A stretch of 41,078 nucleotides of DNA from the NCBI GenBank assembly GCA_030765725.1, contig JAVCDF010000011.1:1-41078 (forward strand), given 5' to 3'. This document shows, one piece after another, positions 25,212 to 34,008 of this stretch. The stretch is from Candidatus Chlorobium antarcticum. Its GTDB lineage: Bacteria; Bacteroidota; Chlorobiia; Chlorobiales; Chlorobiaceae. Position 1 is the first letter of the stretch. Each line of letters opens with the position of its first letter. The notes below the pieces were generated by a model, which did not search any database, was not told the DNA's origin, and saw only the letters and a program-made list of their open reading frames with translations. The position numbers and the translations under genes were made by a program.

Positions 25212-27161
25212 ATGCCTTCGAATACCATTGTAGAGAGAGTTGCCGCAGACCTGCGGAAGAATCCTCCATTTTGTACTCTTGACGCTCTTCTCCTTGAAGA
25301 CCTTGCCTCATCAATTACCGTCAGTTACCATGATGAGGGTGAGGTCATTTTCAGCAAAGGAGATGCGCTCAAAGCCTCAGCTTTCATAGTGATGAAGGGT
25401 GCCGTGCGCCTGTTCGACACTATTGATGGAGAGGAGGTGCTGGTTGATATGTGCGACGAAGGCGATATTTTCGGCGTCAGGGCCATTGTTGGCGGCACCA
25501 ACTACCTTCTTTTTGCTCAGGTAGCTGAAGAGAGCCTTATTTATGATATTCCGGTTGAAAAAATCAAGTCCCTTATTGCCGCCGACAATGGGGTCTCCAA
25601 CTTTTTTGCCGGTGAATTTGCAAAAAGCCTGCAGGAGATGGAGCGGACACTGAGTTCTGCTTTCTCGCAGCGGCACCAGCGTTTCAGTCAGCAGTCATAC
25701 AGCAGTTTCCTTGAGCATGAAACCCTTGAGGTCAAGCCTGTTACCAGTGTTATTACCTGCTCCGCCGACATCACTATTCGTGAAGCAGCCGGAATTATGG
25801 CTGAAAGCAATATCGGCTCAATTCTCGTGGCCTCGCCCGAGGGCTATCCGCTTGGAATTATTACGGATACAGATCTCCGAAAAAAAGTTGTTGCCTTGCC
25901 GGGAGCTGTGAATGAAAGGCCGGTCAATGAGATAATGAGCAGCCCGGTCTACACGATTACCGGAGGGAAAACGGTGGCAGACATGGTTATGCTCATGGTG
26001 AAAACCAAGCTCCGCCATTTCTGTATTACTGAAGATGGAACCCCTCGAAGCCCCATTCTGGGAATCATTTCCGAGCACGACATCATAACTTCAGAAGGCA
26101 ATAATCCTGCTGTAATTATGAAGGAGATCATGAGCGCAGAGGGTGTGGAGCAACTGAAAACAGAGCGCGACAAGGCCGAAACCCTTCTTGGGGTCTACCT
26201 TGGCCAGAATGTTGCGGTACATTTTATTACCAGCATCATGACGGAAATCAATGATGCAATCATCGTCCGTTCAATCCGATTCGCTCTTGATGCCATGCGG
26301 CTTGAGGGGCTGAAACGCCCTTCAGCTGCATTCTGTTGGCTCTCCCTTGGCAGTGAGGGGCGACGGGAACAGGTTCTCAGGACAGATCAGGACAATGCCA
26401 TTATCTACGCTGACCCGTTGCCCGAAGAGGCAGAGAGCTGTCATCAGTTTTATCTGGATCTGGGCCGAAGGGTTACGGGTATGCTTGAGTCTGCCGGATT
26501 TGTTCGATGCCCTGCTGAAGTGATGGCATCAAATCCCAAGTGGTGCCAGCCGATATCGGAGTGGCGCCGCTATTTCCACCAGTGGATAGCTACACCGGAA
26601 CCAAAGGCGGTAATGCATTCAACCATATTCTTTGATTTTCGGCCCGTAGAGGGCGATGCTTCTCTTGCTGGGGAGCTGAAACAGGGGATTTTTGAGCTGA
26701 TGGAAAAGGGGAGAGGATTCCTTGAGTTTTTTGCCAAAAACGCACTCCAGAATCCTCCTCCGCTTGGCTTTTTCCGAAACTTTCTGGTCGAAAAAAGTCG
26801 CGACCATGCCAATAAGTTTGATATCAAGTCACGGGCAATGATGCCACTTGCCGATGCGGCAAGAGTTCTTGCCTATGAGCTTAAAATCCCCGACTTCCTC
26901 GGCACGGTTGAGCGCTTTGGGAAAATAGCGGTTCTTGACCCGACGCTGAAAGACCTTGCTCTTGAAGCTGCCGCCGCCTATGACTTTCTTATACGATTGC
27001 GCGCTGAAAACGGTCTTGAGCATAGCAGCTCCGGGCGGTATATCAAGCCTGAGAGTCTGAATAAGCTTGACCGGCAGATGCTGCGGAATGTGTTTTCAAC
27101 TATCGGCCATATTCAGCAAACCCTTAACTTGAGGTTCCAGCTTGACTATATCCGTGACTGA
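25212..27161 (+). CDS. cNMP-binding, CBS and DUF294 nucleotidyltransferase protein
   Basis: A 649-aa multidomain cytoplasmic regulator. In order: a cyclic-nucleotide-binding-like domain (about 20-140, GEVIFSKGD, EGDIFGVRAI), a pair of CBS domains (about 170-305, IGSILVASPEGYPLGIITDTD, ILGIISEHD), the DUF294 GlnD-like nucleotidyltransferase domain with LGSEGRREQ (about 379-387) and TDQDNAI (two Asp at about 392 and 394), and the DUF294 C-terminal domain. The catalytic GS...DxD motif is intact, so it may transfer nucleotides to a target protein. AGGGAG lies 7 nt before ATG 25212. It overlaps the DnaQ-like gene by 20 bp. This two-gene pairing is common in bacteria, often next to acetate/symporter genes, but none is seen here. 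Confidence 0.88.
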   Translation: MPSNTIVERVAADLRKNPPFCTLDALLLEDLASSITVSYHDEGEVIFSKGDALKASAFIVMKGAVRLFDTIDGEEVLVDMCDEGDIFGVRAIVGGTNYLLFAQVAEESLIYDIPVEKIKSLIAADNGVSNFFAGEFAKSLQEMERTLSSAFSQRHQRFSQQSYSSFLEHETLEVKPVTSVITCSADITIREAAGIMAESNIGSILVASPEGYPLGIITDTDLRKKVVALPGAVNERPVNEIMSSPVYTITGGKTVADMVMLMVKTKLRHFCITEDGTPRSPILGIISEHDIITSEGNNPAVIMKEIMSAEGVEQLKTERDKAETLLGVYLGQNVAVHFITSIMTEINDAIIVRSIRFALDAMRLEGLKRPSAAFCWLSLGSEGRREQVLRTDQDNAIIYADPLPEEAESCHQFYLDLGRRVTGMLESAGFVRCPAEVMASNPKWCQPISEWRRYFHQWIATPEPKAVMHSTIFFDFRPVEGDASLAGELKQGIFELMEKGRGFLEFFAKNALQNPPPLGFFRNFLVEKSRDHANKFDIKSRAMMPLADAARVLAYELKIPDFLGTVERFGKIAVLDPTLKDLALEAAAAYDFLIRLRAENGLEHSSSGRYIKPESLNKLDRQMLRNVFSTIGHIQQTLNLRFQLDYIRD

Positions 27162-27852
27162 TCTTCTCCTGCGGCAGTTTGCGCAGCTGCGGTGCCGCCG
27201 TGGAGTACTTCCCGAAGCCGTATGTCGCTATGTAGCAGGGATTGGCAGTAGGGAAGGCGCGTCAACATCGCTGCAAAAGGCTCGTTTTGTTGTTTTTGAC
27301 ACGGAAACCACAGGATTTGATGTACAGAACGACCGTGTAATTTCAATCGGGGCGGTTGCCCTTGAGGGCTCTGCCATTACGATTGCTGATTCTTTTGAGG
27401 TACTTGTCCGCCAGCATGGCGTTGGTGAAAAAGAGTCCGTGAGCGTTCACGGCCTTCTGAAAAAAGACATTGCTTCAGGAGTGAGCGAACGGGAGGCCGT
27501 CAGCTCGTTTCTTGACTATATCGGTAACAGCGTTCTCATAGCCCAGCATGCGAGCTTTGATATAGCCATGCTGAACAGGCTTCTCTGGGAGATGTTCCGT
27601 ATCCGTCTTTTCAATGGAGTGGTTGATACGGCCAGCCTTGCCAAACGGCTTGAAAAAGGACCCTATCACAATCTTGCCCATCAGGCGGGGGAGTACCGGC
27701 TTGATCAACTTTGCCAGCGTTATGGCATTCGGCTGCATGACCGTCATACCTCGGCGGGCGATGCATACCTGACAGCACAGTTGCTTCAGAGGCTTCTTGC
27801 CAAGGGGCAGAAAGCGGGAATTACAACTGTGGGGAGTCTTTTGATGCAGTAG
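27142..27852 (+). CDS. DnaQ-like 3'-5' exonuclease
   Basis: A 236-aa DEDDh exonuclease: FDTETTG (Asp53, Glu55), IAQHASFD (Asp140) and RHTSAGDAYLT (His202, Asp207) supply the catalytic set. Such stand-alone proteins resemble the epsilon proofreading subunit but act on DNA or RNA in other roles. The start is a TTG at 27142 inside the end of the DUF294 gene, with GAGG 7 nt upstream; a GTG at 27154 is an alternative. The 20-bp overlap implies coupled translation with DUF294. Confidence 0.88.
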   Translation: MTISVTDLLLRQFAQLRCRRGVLPEAVCRYVAGIGSREGASTSLQKARFVVFDTETTGFDVQNDRVISIGAVALEGSAITIADSFEVLVRQHGVGEKESVSVHGLLKKDIASGVSEREAVSSFLDYIGNSVLIAQHASFDIAMLNRLLWEMFRIRLFNGVVDTASLAKRLEKGPYHNLAHQAGEYRLDQLCQRYGIRLHDRHTSAGDAYLTAQLLQRLLAKGQKAGITTVGSLLMQ

Positions 27853-27869
27853 ATTGGAGGGAGCGCCTG

Positions 27870-28658
27870 TCAGCGTTTTTTTGAGAACAGAATCATTCTC
27901 GATGATCCCCCCTCGGTATAGGGACTGCCGCTGTAATCTCCGGCAATATAGTTCACTGAAAATCCTTCTTTTTCAAGCATTCCGGTTATCTCGTCGTAGG
28001 TGTAAAGCATAACCGATTCCGAAAACTGAAGCGGCTTGCCCGTTTCGGGAGTGATGGTTATCTGTTTTGTGATGCGGCCATCTTCAAGCACCCTGTTTTC
28101 CGTGACCTGCAGGGAACCGACTGTGCGGTTGGAGTGCGCAATGAGATGCTCTTTCAGGTAGCTCGGGTTGATAAGGTCAAGAACATACCATCCGTCGGGC
28201 TCAAGTGCTCTGGAAGCCACGGAAACAACTTTCCTGTCCTCAGCAGCTGAATTGAAATACCCGAAACTGGTAAAGAGCTGAACAACCATTCTGTACTTCT
28301 CTACAGACAAAATTTCCCGCATGTCCATCTCAGTGAACTGGAGTTCAAGCGACTCCTCTGCAGCTTCATTTCGTGCCTCCTGAAGGAGAAACGGAGAGAG
28401 GTCATTGGCCGTGACAGCAAAACCTCTCTTGGCAAATTCAAGCGCATGTCGTCCGGCTCCGCAGGCTATGTCGAGCACAGCCGGTCCGGATGGAGGTGTG
28501 GTTTCAATTCCTGTCAGGCGAAGAATTGTATTGACGCAGTCCGTTGCTTCCTGACGGTTGCGGTGGCTGTACAGTGCCAGATAGAATGGGTGATTGAACC
28601 ACTCTTTAAACCATTGCGATTGATTGTTTTCGTCAGCCTGAAGAGGGTGTGAGGGCAT
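27870..28658 (-). CDS. Class I SAM-dependent methyltransferase
   Basis: A 262-aa methyltransferase. It has the motif I region VLDIACGAGRHALEFAKRGF, the post-motif acidic VTANDLSP, and EMDMREIL and FTSFGYF further on. The N-terminal WFNHPFYLALYSHRN pattern is shared by a family of Bacteroidota/Chlorobiota methyltransferases of unknown substrate. The frame runs upstream to a TTG at 28733, but the family-like part begins after the ATG at 28658. It follows the small basic gene on the same strand and may be co-transcribed. The stop is 15 nt from the end of the convergent DnaQ-like gene. Confidence 0.8.
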   Translation of the reverse strand: MPSHPLQADENNQSQWFKEWFNHPFYLALYSHRNRQEATDCVNTILRLTGIETTPPSGPAVLDIACGAGRHALEFAKRGFAVTANDLSPFLLQEARNEAAEESLELQFTEMDMREILSVEKYRMVVQLFTSFGYFNSAAEDRKVVSVASRALEPDGWYVLDLINPSYLKEHLIAHSNRTVGSLQVTENRVLEDGRITKQITITPETGKPLQFSESVMLYTYDEITGMLEKEGFSVNYIAGDYSGSPYTEGGSSRMILFSKKR

Positions 28659-28742
28659 CTGTTGCTGGAATGAACTGTAGGTAGGGAGGTAAAAAAGGAC
28701 ACGAGGGGCTTTTGGAGAGCCCCCGCATGACAACTGTCGATC

Positions 28743-28937
28743 TTATTTTACGCCGTCAGAAATAACCTTGTTGATAATGGTCTGGTCGTTTTCACCACTG
28801 GGAATACGGACATTCTTTTCAATGAATTTCCAGCCGTTGGTTTTTTCTGATTTTACGGAGTAGACCAGTTTCGCAACTTTGAAGTCGGCGGCTCCGCCCT
28901 TTTTATTTTTCTCGCCGAATGATTGTTTCTTTGCCAT
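28743..28937 (-). CDS. Small basic protein of unknown function (64 aa)
   Basis: A 64-aa Lys-rich protein starting MAKKQSFGEKNKKGG, followed by FKVAKLVYSVKSEKTNGWKF and IEKNVRIPSGEN. The N-terminus looks like an RNA- or ribosome-binding tail. The K-S-x-K-T-x-x-W-x-F-x-E pattern is loosely like small Bacteroidota DUF4295 (ribosomal bL38) proteins, but I cannot confirm this. It lies upstream of the methyltransferase on the minus strand. Codon use looks like its neighbours, and the frame ends cleanly, so I consider it real. Confidence 0.6.
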   Translation of the reverse strand: MAKKQSFGEKNKKGGAADFKVAKLVYSVKSEKTNGWKFIEKNVRIPSGENDQTIINKVISDGVK

Positions 28938-29080
28938 TGTCTGTCGGGTAGTTCAGTTTGTTGTTACGCTTCTCATGCCTTATGCTAAAAAGAAAAGGAA
29001 AGTAATAAAAATTTCATCCTTCAGCAACAACCAAAGACTATGCACAAAACAGAGTCGCGCTGTTTTCAGTTGTTCTTGAT

Positions 29081-30400
29081 TCAAGCTTCATGAAGGACCC
29101 CTTTATGAAGGATCCCAATAGCTTTTCCTCTCAGTGTTCGGCCGAGAAACGGTGTATTGATTGACTTTGAACGGAGCCTGTCGGCTGTTACACACCATTC
29201 CATTTCGGGGTCGATGAGGGTGAAATTGGCAGTTGCACCTTCTTTGAAACTGATTGGCTCAAGGTTCATTATTGTTCTGGGATTAACCGACAGAAGTTCA
29301 ATGGCGCGCTGCATGGAGAGTATGTTGCTATGAACAAGTTCGGTAAGGGTAAGGCCGACGGATGTTTCAAGCCCGATAATACCGAATGCAGCTTCTTGGG
29401 GGGGGCACTGTTTTTCATGAGATGCATGCGGTGCATGATCAGTGGCAATAGCGTCAATGGTGCCATCCCGAAGCCCTTCCAGCAGTGCAGCCCTGTTTTT
29501 TGCGGAGCTGAGGGGGGGCTTCATGATATAGCTGCCTTTTTCCTCTGCATTGTACATATCCTCGTCACACAGGGTGAAGTGATGGGGCGTTACCTCACAG
29601 GTGACCTGCAGCCCATCTTTTTTAGCCTGGCGGATCAGGTTCACTGAGGCCTCTGTGCTGATGTGTGCAGCATGATAGCGCGGCCTCTGTAACGGGTCAT
29701 GCAGTTTATGCTCTTCAAGCCAGCGAAGCAGCAGAAGGTCGCGGGCAAGCATCATGGCTTCAGAAATATCAGGAATTCCTTTAAGGCCGAGTTTTGTGGA
29801 GTAAATACCCTCATTAACAACACCGCCTGTGGTGAGTGAGCGGTCTTCACAGTGCTGAATAACCAGAAGATTGAAGTTTGAGGCATATTCAAAAGCGAGA
29901 CGCATAATCTGGCTGTTTTGAATTGCCGAACCGTCGTCGGAGACAGCGGTAACCCCGTAGGAGGCATATTTGCCAAAAGGGGCGAGTCCTTCACCACGGC
30001 TTTCCACCGTCATTGCGCCTATCACTTCAAGATCAACCGGAAGTCCTTCCGAGTGGTGGCGAATAAAGGCAACGCCGAGCGGACTATCGATAACGGGTTG
30101 TGTATTAGGCATTAACGCTACTCCAGTGAACCCGCCGGCTGCTGCTGCAGCTGCACCGCTTTCAAGTGTTTCCTTGTATTCCTGCCCGGGTTCGCGGAAG
30201 TGGCAGTGCATATCAAACAGACCGGGAGAAAGGATTTTACCTTTCATATCAATAACCCGTTCTCCTTCTGTTGTTTTCAGGGGAGCACTGCCAACGGAAA
30301 GTTGCTCTATGGTTCCTTCATCCGAAACACGAATGGAACCAATGGCATCAAGCCCCTCGGCAGGATTGAGAAGGCGAGCCTCCTGGAAAAGTATGCTCAT
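29081..30400 (-). CDS. pyrC: Dihydroorotase
   Basis: A 439-aa class I dihydroorotase that closes carbamoyl-aspartate to dihydroorotate in pyrimidine synthesis. The metal ligands are visible: His65 and His67 in DMHCHFREPG, His183 in IQHCED, His246 in AAHIST, and Asp321 with His322/His325 in TDHAPH. VSDDGS (about 154-158) puts an Asp where some enzymes have a carbamylated Lys. It is monocistronic on the minus strand; the FAH remnant lies upstream. There is no clear Shine-Dalgarno. Confidence 0.93.
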   Translation of the reverse strand: MSILFQEARLLNPAEGLDAIGSIRVSDEGTIEQLSVGSAPLKTTEGERVIDMKGKILSPGLFDMHCHFREPGQEYKETLESGAAAAAAGGFTGVALMPNTQPVIDSPLGVAFIRHHSEGLPVDLEVIGAMTVESRGEGLAPFGKYASYGVTAVSDDGSAIQNSQIMRLAFEYASNFNLLVIQHCEDRSLTTGGVVNEGIYSTKLGLKGIPDISEAMMLARDLLLLRWLEEHKLHDPLQRPRYHAAHISTEASVNLIRQAKKDGLQVTCEVTPHHFTLCDEDMYNAEEKGSYIMKPPLSSAKNRAALLEGLRDGTIDAIATDHAPHASHEKQCPPQEAAFGIIGLETSVGLTLTELVHSNILSMQRAIELLSVNPRTIMNLEPISFKEGATANFTLIDPEMEWCVTADRLRSKSINTPFLGRTLRGKAIGILHKGVLHEA

Positions 30401-30427
30401 TGCTATATCTGCTGATTTTGTTGGTTG

Positions 30428-30690
30428 TTACTCTGAAACTGACGCTTCCAGAAGTATTTCTGTTGGGGGATTGGTTGGTGTTCCCGTGAAAATCAGGTCG
30501 TCCCGGTGCAGCCCGTAAATATACGATAAATAGCGGACAAGCTCTGTTGGAGGGTGTATCATTTCTGCCATTGAGTTCAAGGGATATTGCTGGGTTTGCT
30601 TCAAGCATGGCAGGGGCACAGGATTGTCGATGAATTGTTTCAGAAATGTTAATTGCCCTCTCTTCTCCAGTGAAGCAGGGGGGCCTTCAC
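30428..30690 (-). pseudogene. Remnant of a fumarylacetoacetate hydrolase-family gene
   Basis: The minus strand carries AEMIHPPTELVRYLSYIYG followed by DDLIFTGTP, the C-terminal signature of FAH-family enzymes (the usual form is ...lS...L.pGDvIlTGTP). In the adjacent frame, overlapping just upstream, NPAISLELNGR looks like the preceding beta-strand with the NG of FAH proteins, so a frameshift separates the two. The N-terminal catalytic half is absent; the reading frame meets a stop near 30697. I read this as a decayed gene that ends at the stop at 30428, just upstream of pyrC. Confidence 0.6.
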
Positions 30691-30700
30691 TTGTATTGTT

Positions 30701-30748
30701 TTACATTTTAAGTAATGTAATTTGATGTATGCAATGGTTTATCAAATT
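30701..30748. promoter_or_regulatory. Two adjacent inverted repeats upstream of the MTHFS gene
   Basis: TTACATT (30701-30707) and AATGTAA (30714-30720) are perfect 7-bp arms, 6 nt apart. AATTTGAT (30719-30726) and ATCAAATT (30741-30748) are perfect 8-bp arms, 14 nt apart. The two repeats share two bases. They lie 50 to 97 nt before ATG 30798 in AT-rich DNA, where promoter or operator sites are expected. No factor is known. Confidence 0.45.
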
Positions 30749-30797
30749 AATCCTGGTTTCGGGATTCAGATGTACGCCGCCATAAGGAGAGTTTTTG

Positions 30798-31391
30798 ATG
30801 AGTGAGTCGGCAAAAGAGTCTCTTCGTAAGCAGTTCATCTTGCGTCGTCAGCAAAGTTCAGCGTCTGCCAGAGCCGCAATGAGCCTTACTGTTGCCCGCA
30901 ATGCTGTTGAGTTGCCGGAGATTGCCAGCGCAAGGGGAGTAAACATATACATCCCTATGCCTCTGAAAGCCGAGTTGGATACATTGCCATTGATTGAACG
31001 GCTTCTTGGTATGAACAAGATTGTGACGGTGCCGATAGTGAAGGGGAGTGAGCTGGTTTCTGCCCAGTTTCATTCATCGGCTGAACTGCAGGCTTCACCG
31101 CTTGGAAATCCACAGCCCCGGCATCCTGAACCAGCCGATGAATCTCTGATTGATGCTGTTGTGATCCCGCTTTTGGCAGTTGACAGAAAAGGCTGTCGGC
31201 TTGGATTTGGCAAGGGGTACTATGACCGTTTTCTTGCCCGGCTTTCAGATTTGGGGTATCGGCCTTGCCGAATAGGACTAGCTTTCAGCTTTCAGATGAC
31301 CGACTTTATAACGCCTGACCCCTGGGACCAGAATCTGGATATTCTTGTTCACGAACAGGGAGCAGTCCATTTTAGCAACCACTTCCACTGA
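30798..31391 (+). CDS. 5-formyltetrahydrofolate cyclo-ligase
   Basis: A 197-aa enzyme (MTHFS, YgfA family) that converts 5-formyl-THF to 5,10-methenyl-THF using ATP. It has LRKQFILRRQQ at the N-terminus, IYIPMPLKAELDT, and the signature LGFGKGYYDRFLARL near residues 136-150. The length is normal. AAGGAG lies about 8 nt before ATG 30798; a TTG directly before is in frame but less likely. It is first in a run with ppk1, rpiB and the CBS gene, 15 nt before ppk1. Confidence 0.9.
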   Translation: MSESAKESLRKQFILRRQQSSASARAAMSLTVARNAVELPEIASARGVNIYIPMPLKAELDTLPLIERLLGMNKIVTVPIVKGSELVSAQFHSSAELQASPLGNPQPRHPEPADESLIDAVVIPLLAVDRKGCRLGFGKGYYDRFLARLSDLGYRPCRIGLAFSFQMTDFITPDPWDQNLDILVHEQGAVHFSNHFH

Positions 31392-31406
31392 ATTTCTAAA
31401 TAAAGC

Positions 31407-33566
31407 ATGAACATAACCGGCAATATGAATATGACGAATGAAGCCAACGGCCAGGAAATTGAGCACGCGGATATGCCCCGTATTGACCTGCAAAGCACCG
31501 AACTGTATGTGAACCGTGAGATCAGCTGGATACATTTCAACCAACGGGTTCTTGAGGAAGCGCTCAACAAAAAGGCTCATCCTCTTCTTGAAAGGGTCAA
31601 GTTCATCTCAATTTTCAGCTCCAACCTTGATGAGTACTTTATGATCAGGGTTGCTGGAATTGAGGATCAGTACGAGGCCGGAATTCAGGATCGTACCATT
31701 GACGGCCATACTCCCAGCGAGCAGCTCGAAAAAATCAGGAGCATGGTTGCTCCGCAACTGAAGCAGCGCAATGACTGTTTTTACAATGATCTCTTGCCTG
31801 CAATGGAGAAGGAGGGCATTTCCTTTGTCCGCTTTGCTGATCTTCCCCAACATCAAAAAGAGGCGCTTCGCACCTATTTCCGTCAGGAAATCTACCCCGT
31901 TCTGACACCGCTTGCGTTTGACACGGGCCATCCATTTCCGTTCATGTCGAGCCTTTCGCTCAATCTTGCCATTGAGCTTGAAGACTGCGAAACCGGCGCA
32001 AGCCGTTTTGCCAGAGTGAAGGTGCCCAGCATTCTTCCCCGGATGCTTTCGTTCAACACAATTGAGGGACTGGAGACTGATGATGGTATTCTCCGCTTTA
32101 TCTGGCTTGAGGATTTGATCCAGAACAATCTGGACCTGCTTTTCCCCAAAATGCGCATTGTCAAGTCGCACCTGTTCAGGCTTGTACGGGATGCTGATAT
32201 TGAAATTGAAGAAGATGAAGCCGGCGACCTTCTTGAAACGATAGAGCAGGGCATCCGTTCAAGGCGGTATGGCAAGGTTGTTCGTCTTGACATCAGTCCA
32301 GAAATGCCCGAGCCCATCAAAAAGCTTCTGATGAAGAATCTGGAGGTCAGTGCGCGCAATGTCTATGCAATTGAGGGCATTCTTGGGCTTGGATGCCTCA
32401 TTGAGCTGCTTCGCATAGAGCGGCCTGACCTGAAAGATGAACCCTTTGTGCCCGCCAACCCAATTGAGGACCATTACGGCCGCAGTCTGTTTGGGGCAAT
32501 CCGTGTGCGCGACCATCTCCTCTACCATCCGTATGACTCCTTTCAGCCTGTTGTTGATTTTATCAACCAAGCGGCGGCTGATCCTGATGTGCTGTCTATC
32601 AAGCAGACCCTCTATCGTATGGGCAGCAATTCACCGATTGTCAAGGCGCTGATGAGAGCCGCCGAGTCGGGGAAGCAGGTGGCTGTTCTTGTTGAGCTGA
32701 AGGCCCGTTTTGATGAAGAGAACAACATTGTGTGGGCTCGTGCGCTTGAAGATGTTGGCGCTCATGTTATTTACGGACTTCCCGGTTTAAAAACCCACGC
32801 AAAGCTTACATTGATTGTGCGCCGTGAGAACAATAAGCTTAAACGGTATCTACATCTGGGCACCGGCAACTACAACCCTTCAACCGGCAAAATCTATACC
32901 GACTACAGTCTGTTTACCGACGATGAGGAGATTTCAATTGATGTTGCCGAACTCTTCAACGCATTGACAGGTTATTCAAGAAACACGGAGTACAGAAAGC
33001 TGATTGTTTCGCCACTCAACACCCGCATTCGCATAATAGAGATGATTGAACGGGAGGTTGCGCTCCACAGGAAAGAAGGGGGCGGAAGAATCATCATGAA
33101 AATGAATGCGCTGGTTGACCCCAAAACCATTCGCGCACTCTACAGTGCCTCCCGTGAAGGGGTAAAGATAGAGCTGATTATTCGTGGCATATGCAGCCTT
33201 ATTCCCGGAATACGGGGGGTTAGTGAGAATATCAGGGTAATAAGTGTGATGGGAAGATTTTTGGAACACAGTAGAGCTTATTATTTTAAGAATGGAGGCC
33301 ATGCAGAGCTCTTTCTTGGTAGCGCCGACATGATGCAGAGAAATCTGGATCACCGTGTTGAAACTCTTTTCCCGGTTCTTGATGAAGTGGTGATTTCAAG
33401 GGTGCTGGAAGATCTTGAACTTCTGCTTGCCGACAATGTAAAAGCTTGGACTATGGATGCTTCCGGTTCGTACTCGCTTATGGAAAACGATCAACCTGCA
33501 GTCAACAGTCAGGTTCGTTGTCTTGAGAGGGTCGCCCAGAAGAAGATTTCTCATATTTTAAAATAG
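31407..33566 (+). CDS. ppk1: Polyphosphate kinase 1
   Basis: A 719-aa PPK1, which makes polyphosphate from ATP. It starts with the family N-terminus [20 protein letters not shown] and [16 protein letters not shown]; the catalytic core has [33 protein letters not shown] with the phospho-accepting His464 (E. coli His435), and [10 protein letters not shown]. The C-terminal core has HSRAYYF and [17 protein letters not shown]. Length and motifs are complete. The start could also be later Mets near 31422; no strong Shine-Dalgarno is present. Polyphosphate is the ligand of the CHAD protein encoded at 21237-22808. Confidence 0.95.
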   Translation: MNITGNMNMTNEANGQEIEHADMPRIDLQSTELYVNREISWIHFNQRVLEEALNKKAHPLLERVKFISIFSSNLDEYFMIRVAGIEDQYEAGIQDRTIDGHTPSEQLEKIRSMVAPQLKQRNDCFYNDLLPAMEKEGISFVRFADLPQHQKEALRTYFRQEIYPVLTPLAFDTGHPFPFMSSLSLNLAIELEDCETGASRFARVKVPSILPRMLSFNTIEGLETDDGILRFIWLEDLIQNNLDLLFPKMRIVKSHLFRLVRDADIEIEEDEAGDLLETIEQGIRSRRYGKVVRLDISPEMPEPIKKLLMKNLEVSARNVYAIEGILGLGCLIELLRIERPDLKDEPFVPANPIEDHYGRSLFGAIRVRDHLLYHPYDSFQPVVDFINQAAADPDVLSIKQTLYRMGSNSPIVKALMRAAESGKQVAVLVELKARFDEENNIVWARALEDVGAHVIYGLPGLKTHAKLTLIVRRENNKLKRYLHLGTGNYNPSTGKIYTDYSLFTDDEEISIDVAELFNALTGYSRNTEYRKLIVSPLNTRIRIIEMIEREVALHRKEGGGRIIMKMNALVDPKTIRALYSASREGVKIELIIRGICSLIPGIRGVSENIRVISVMGRFLEHSRAYYFKNGGHAELFLGSADMMQRNLDHRVETLFPVLDEVVISRVLEDLELLLADNVKAWTMDASGSYSLMENDQPAVNSQVRCLERVAQKKISHILK

Positions 33567-33573
33567 CAGTACC

Positions 33574-34008
33574 ATGAAAATTGCAATTGGAAGTGACCAC
33601 GCTGGAGTTGAGTTCAAGAAAGAGATTGCCGAATGGCTTGTTGCCAACGGTCATGAATGCAAAGACATGGGTCCCTATACGGAAGAGTCTGTCGACTATC
33701 CCGATTATGCGCATAAAGTTGCCAAGGCAGTTGCCAGTGGAGAGTACGAGCAGGGAATACTGCTGTGCGGAACCGGTCTTGGGGTTTCAATATCAGCCAA
33801 CAAAGTTCCGGGCATTCGTGCGGCACTTGCCTGCAGGCCTGAATTCGCAACCCTTGCCCGGCAGCACAACAATGCCAATGTGCTCTGCATGTCGGCTCGC
33901 TTTACAGACAGTGCCACAATAGTAACAACGCTCGAACACTGGTTTGCCGCAGACTTTGAGGGCGGAAGGCACCAGCGCAGAGTAGAGAAAATAGAACAAT
34001 GCTCCTAA
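33574..34008 (+). CDS. rpiB: Ribose-5-phosphate isomerase B
   Basis: A 144-aa RpiB/LacA-type isomerase that interconverts ribose-5-phosphate and ribulose-5-phosphate, here for the Calvin or pentose-phosphate steps. Asp8 and His9 in GSDHAG and the catalytic Cys65 in CGTGLG are present, and so is RQHNNANVLCMSARF. It lies 7 nt after ppk1 and overlaps the CBS gene by 10 bp. Confidence 0.93.
   Translation: MKIAIGSDHAGVEFKKEIAEWLVANGHECKDMGPYTEESVDYPDYAHKVAKAVASGEYEQGILLCGTGLGVSISANKVPGIRAALACRPEFATLARQHNNANVLCMSARFTDSATIVTTLEHWFAADFEGGRHQRRVEKIEQCS

Noticed and set aside
31608-32171. 187-aa minus-strand open frame within ppk1
   Set aside because: Antisense shadow of a complete, well-conserved PPK1.
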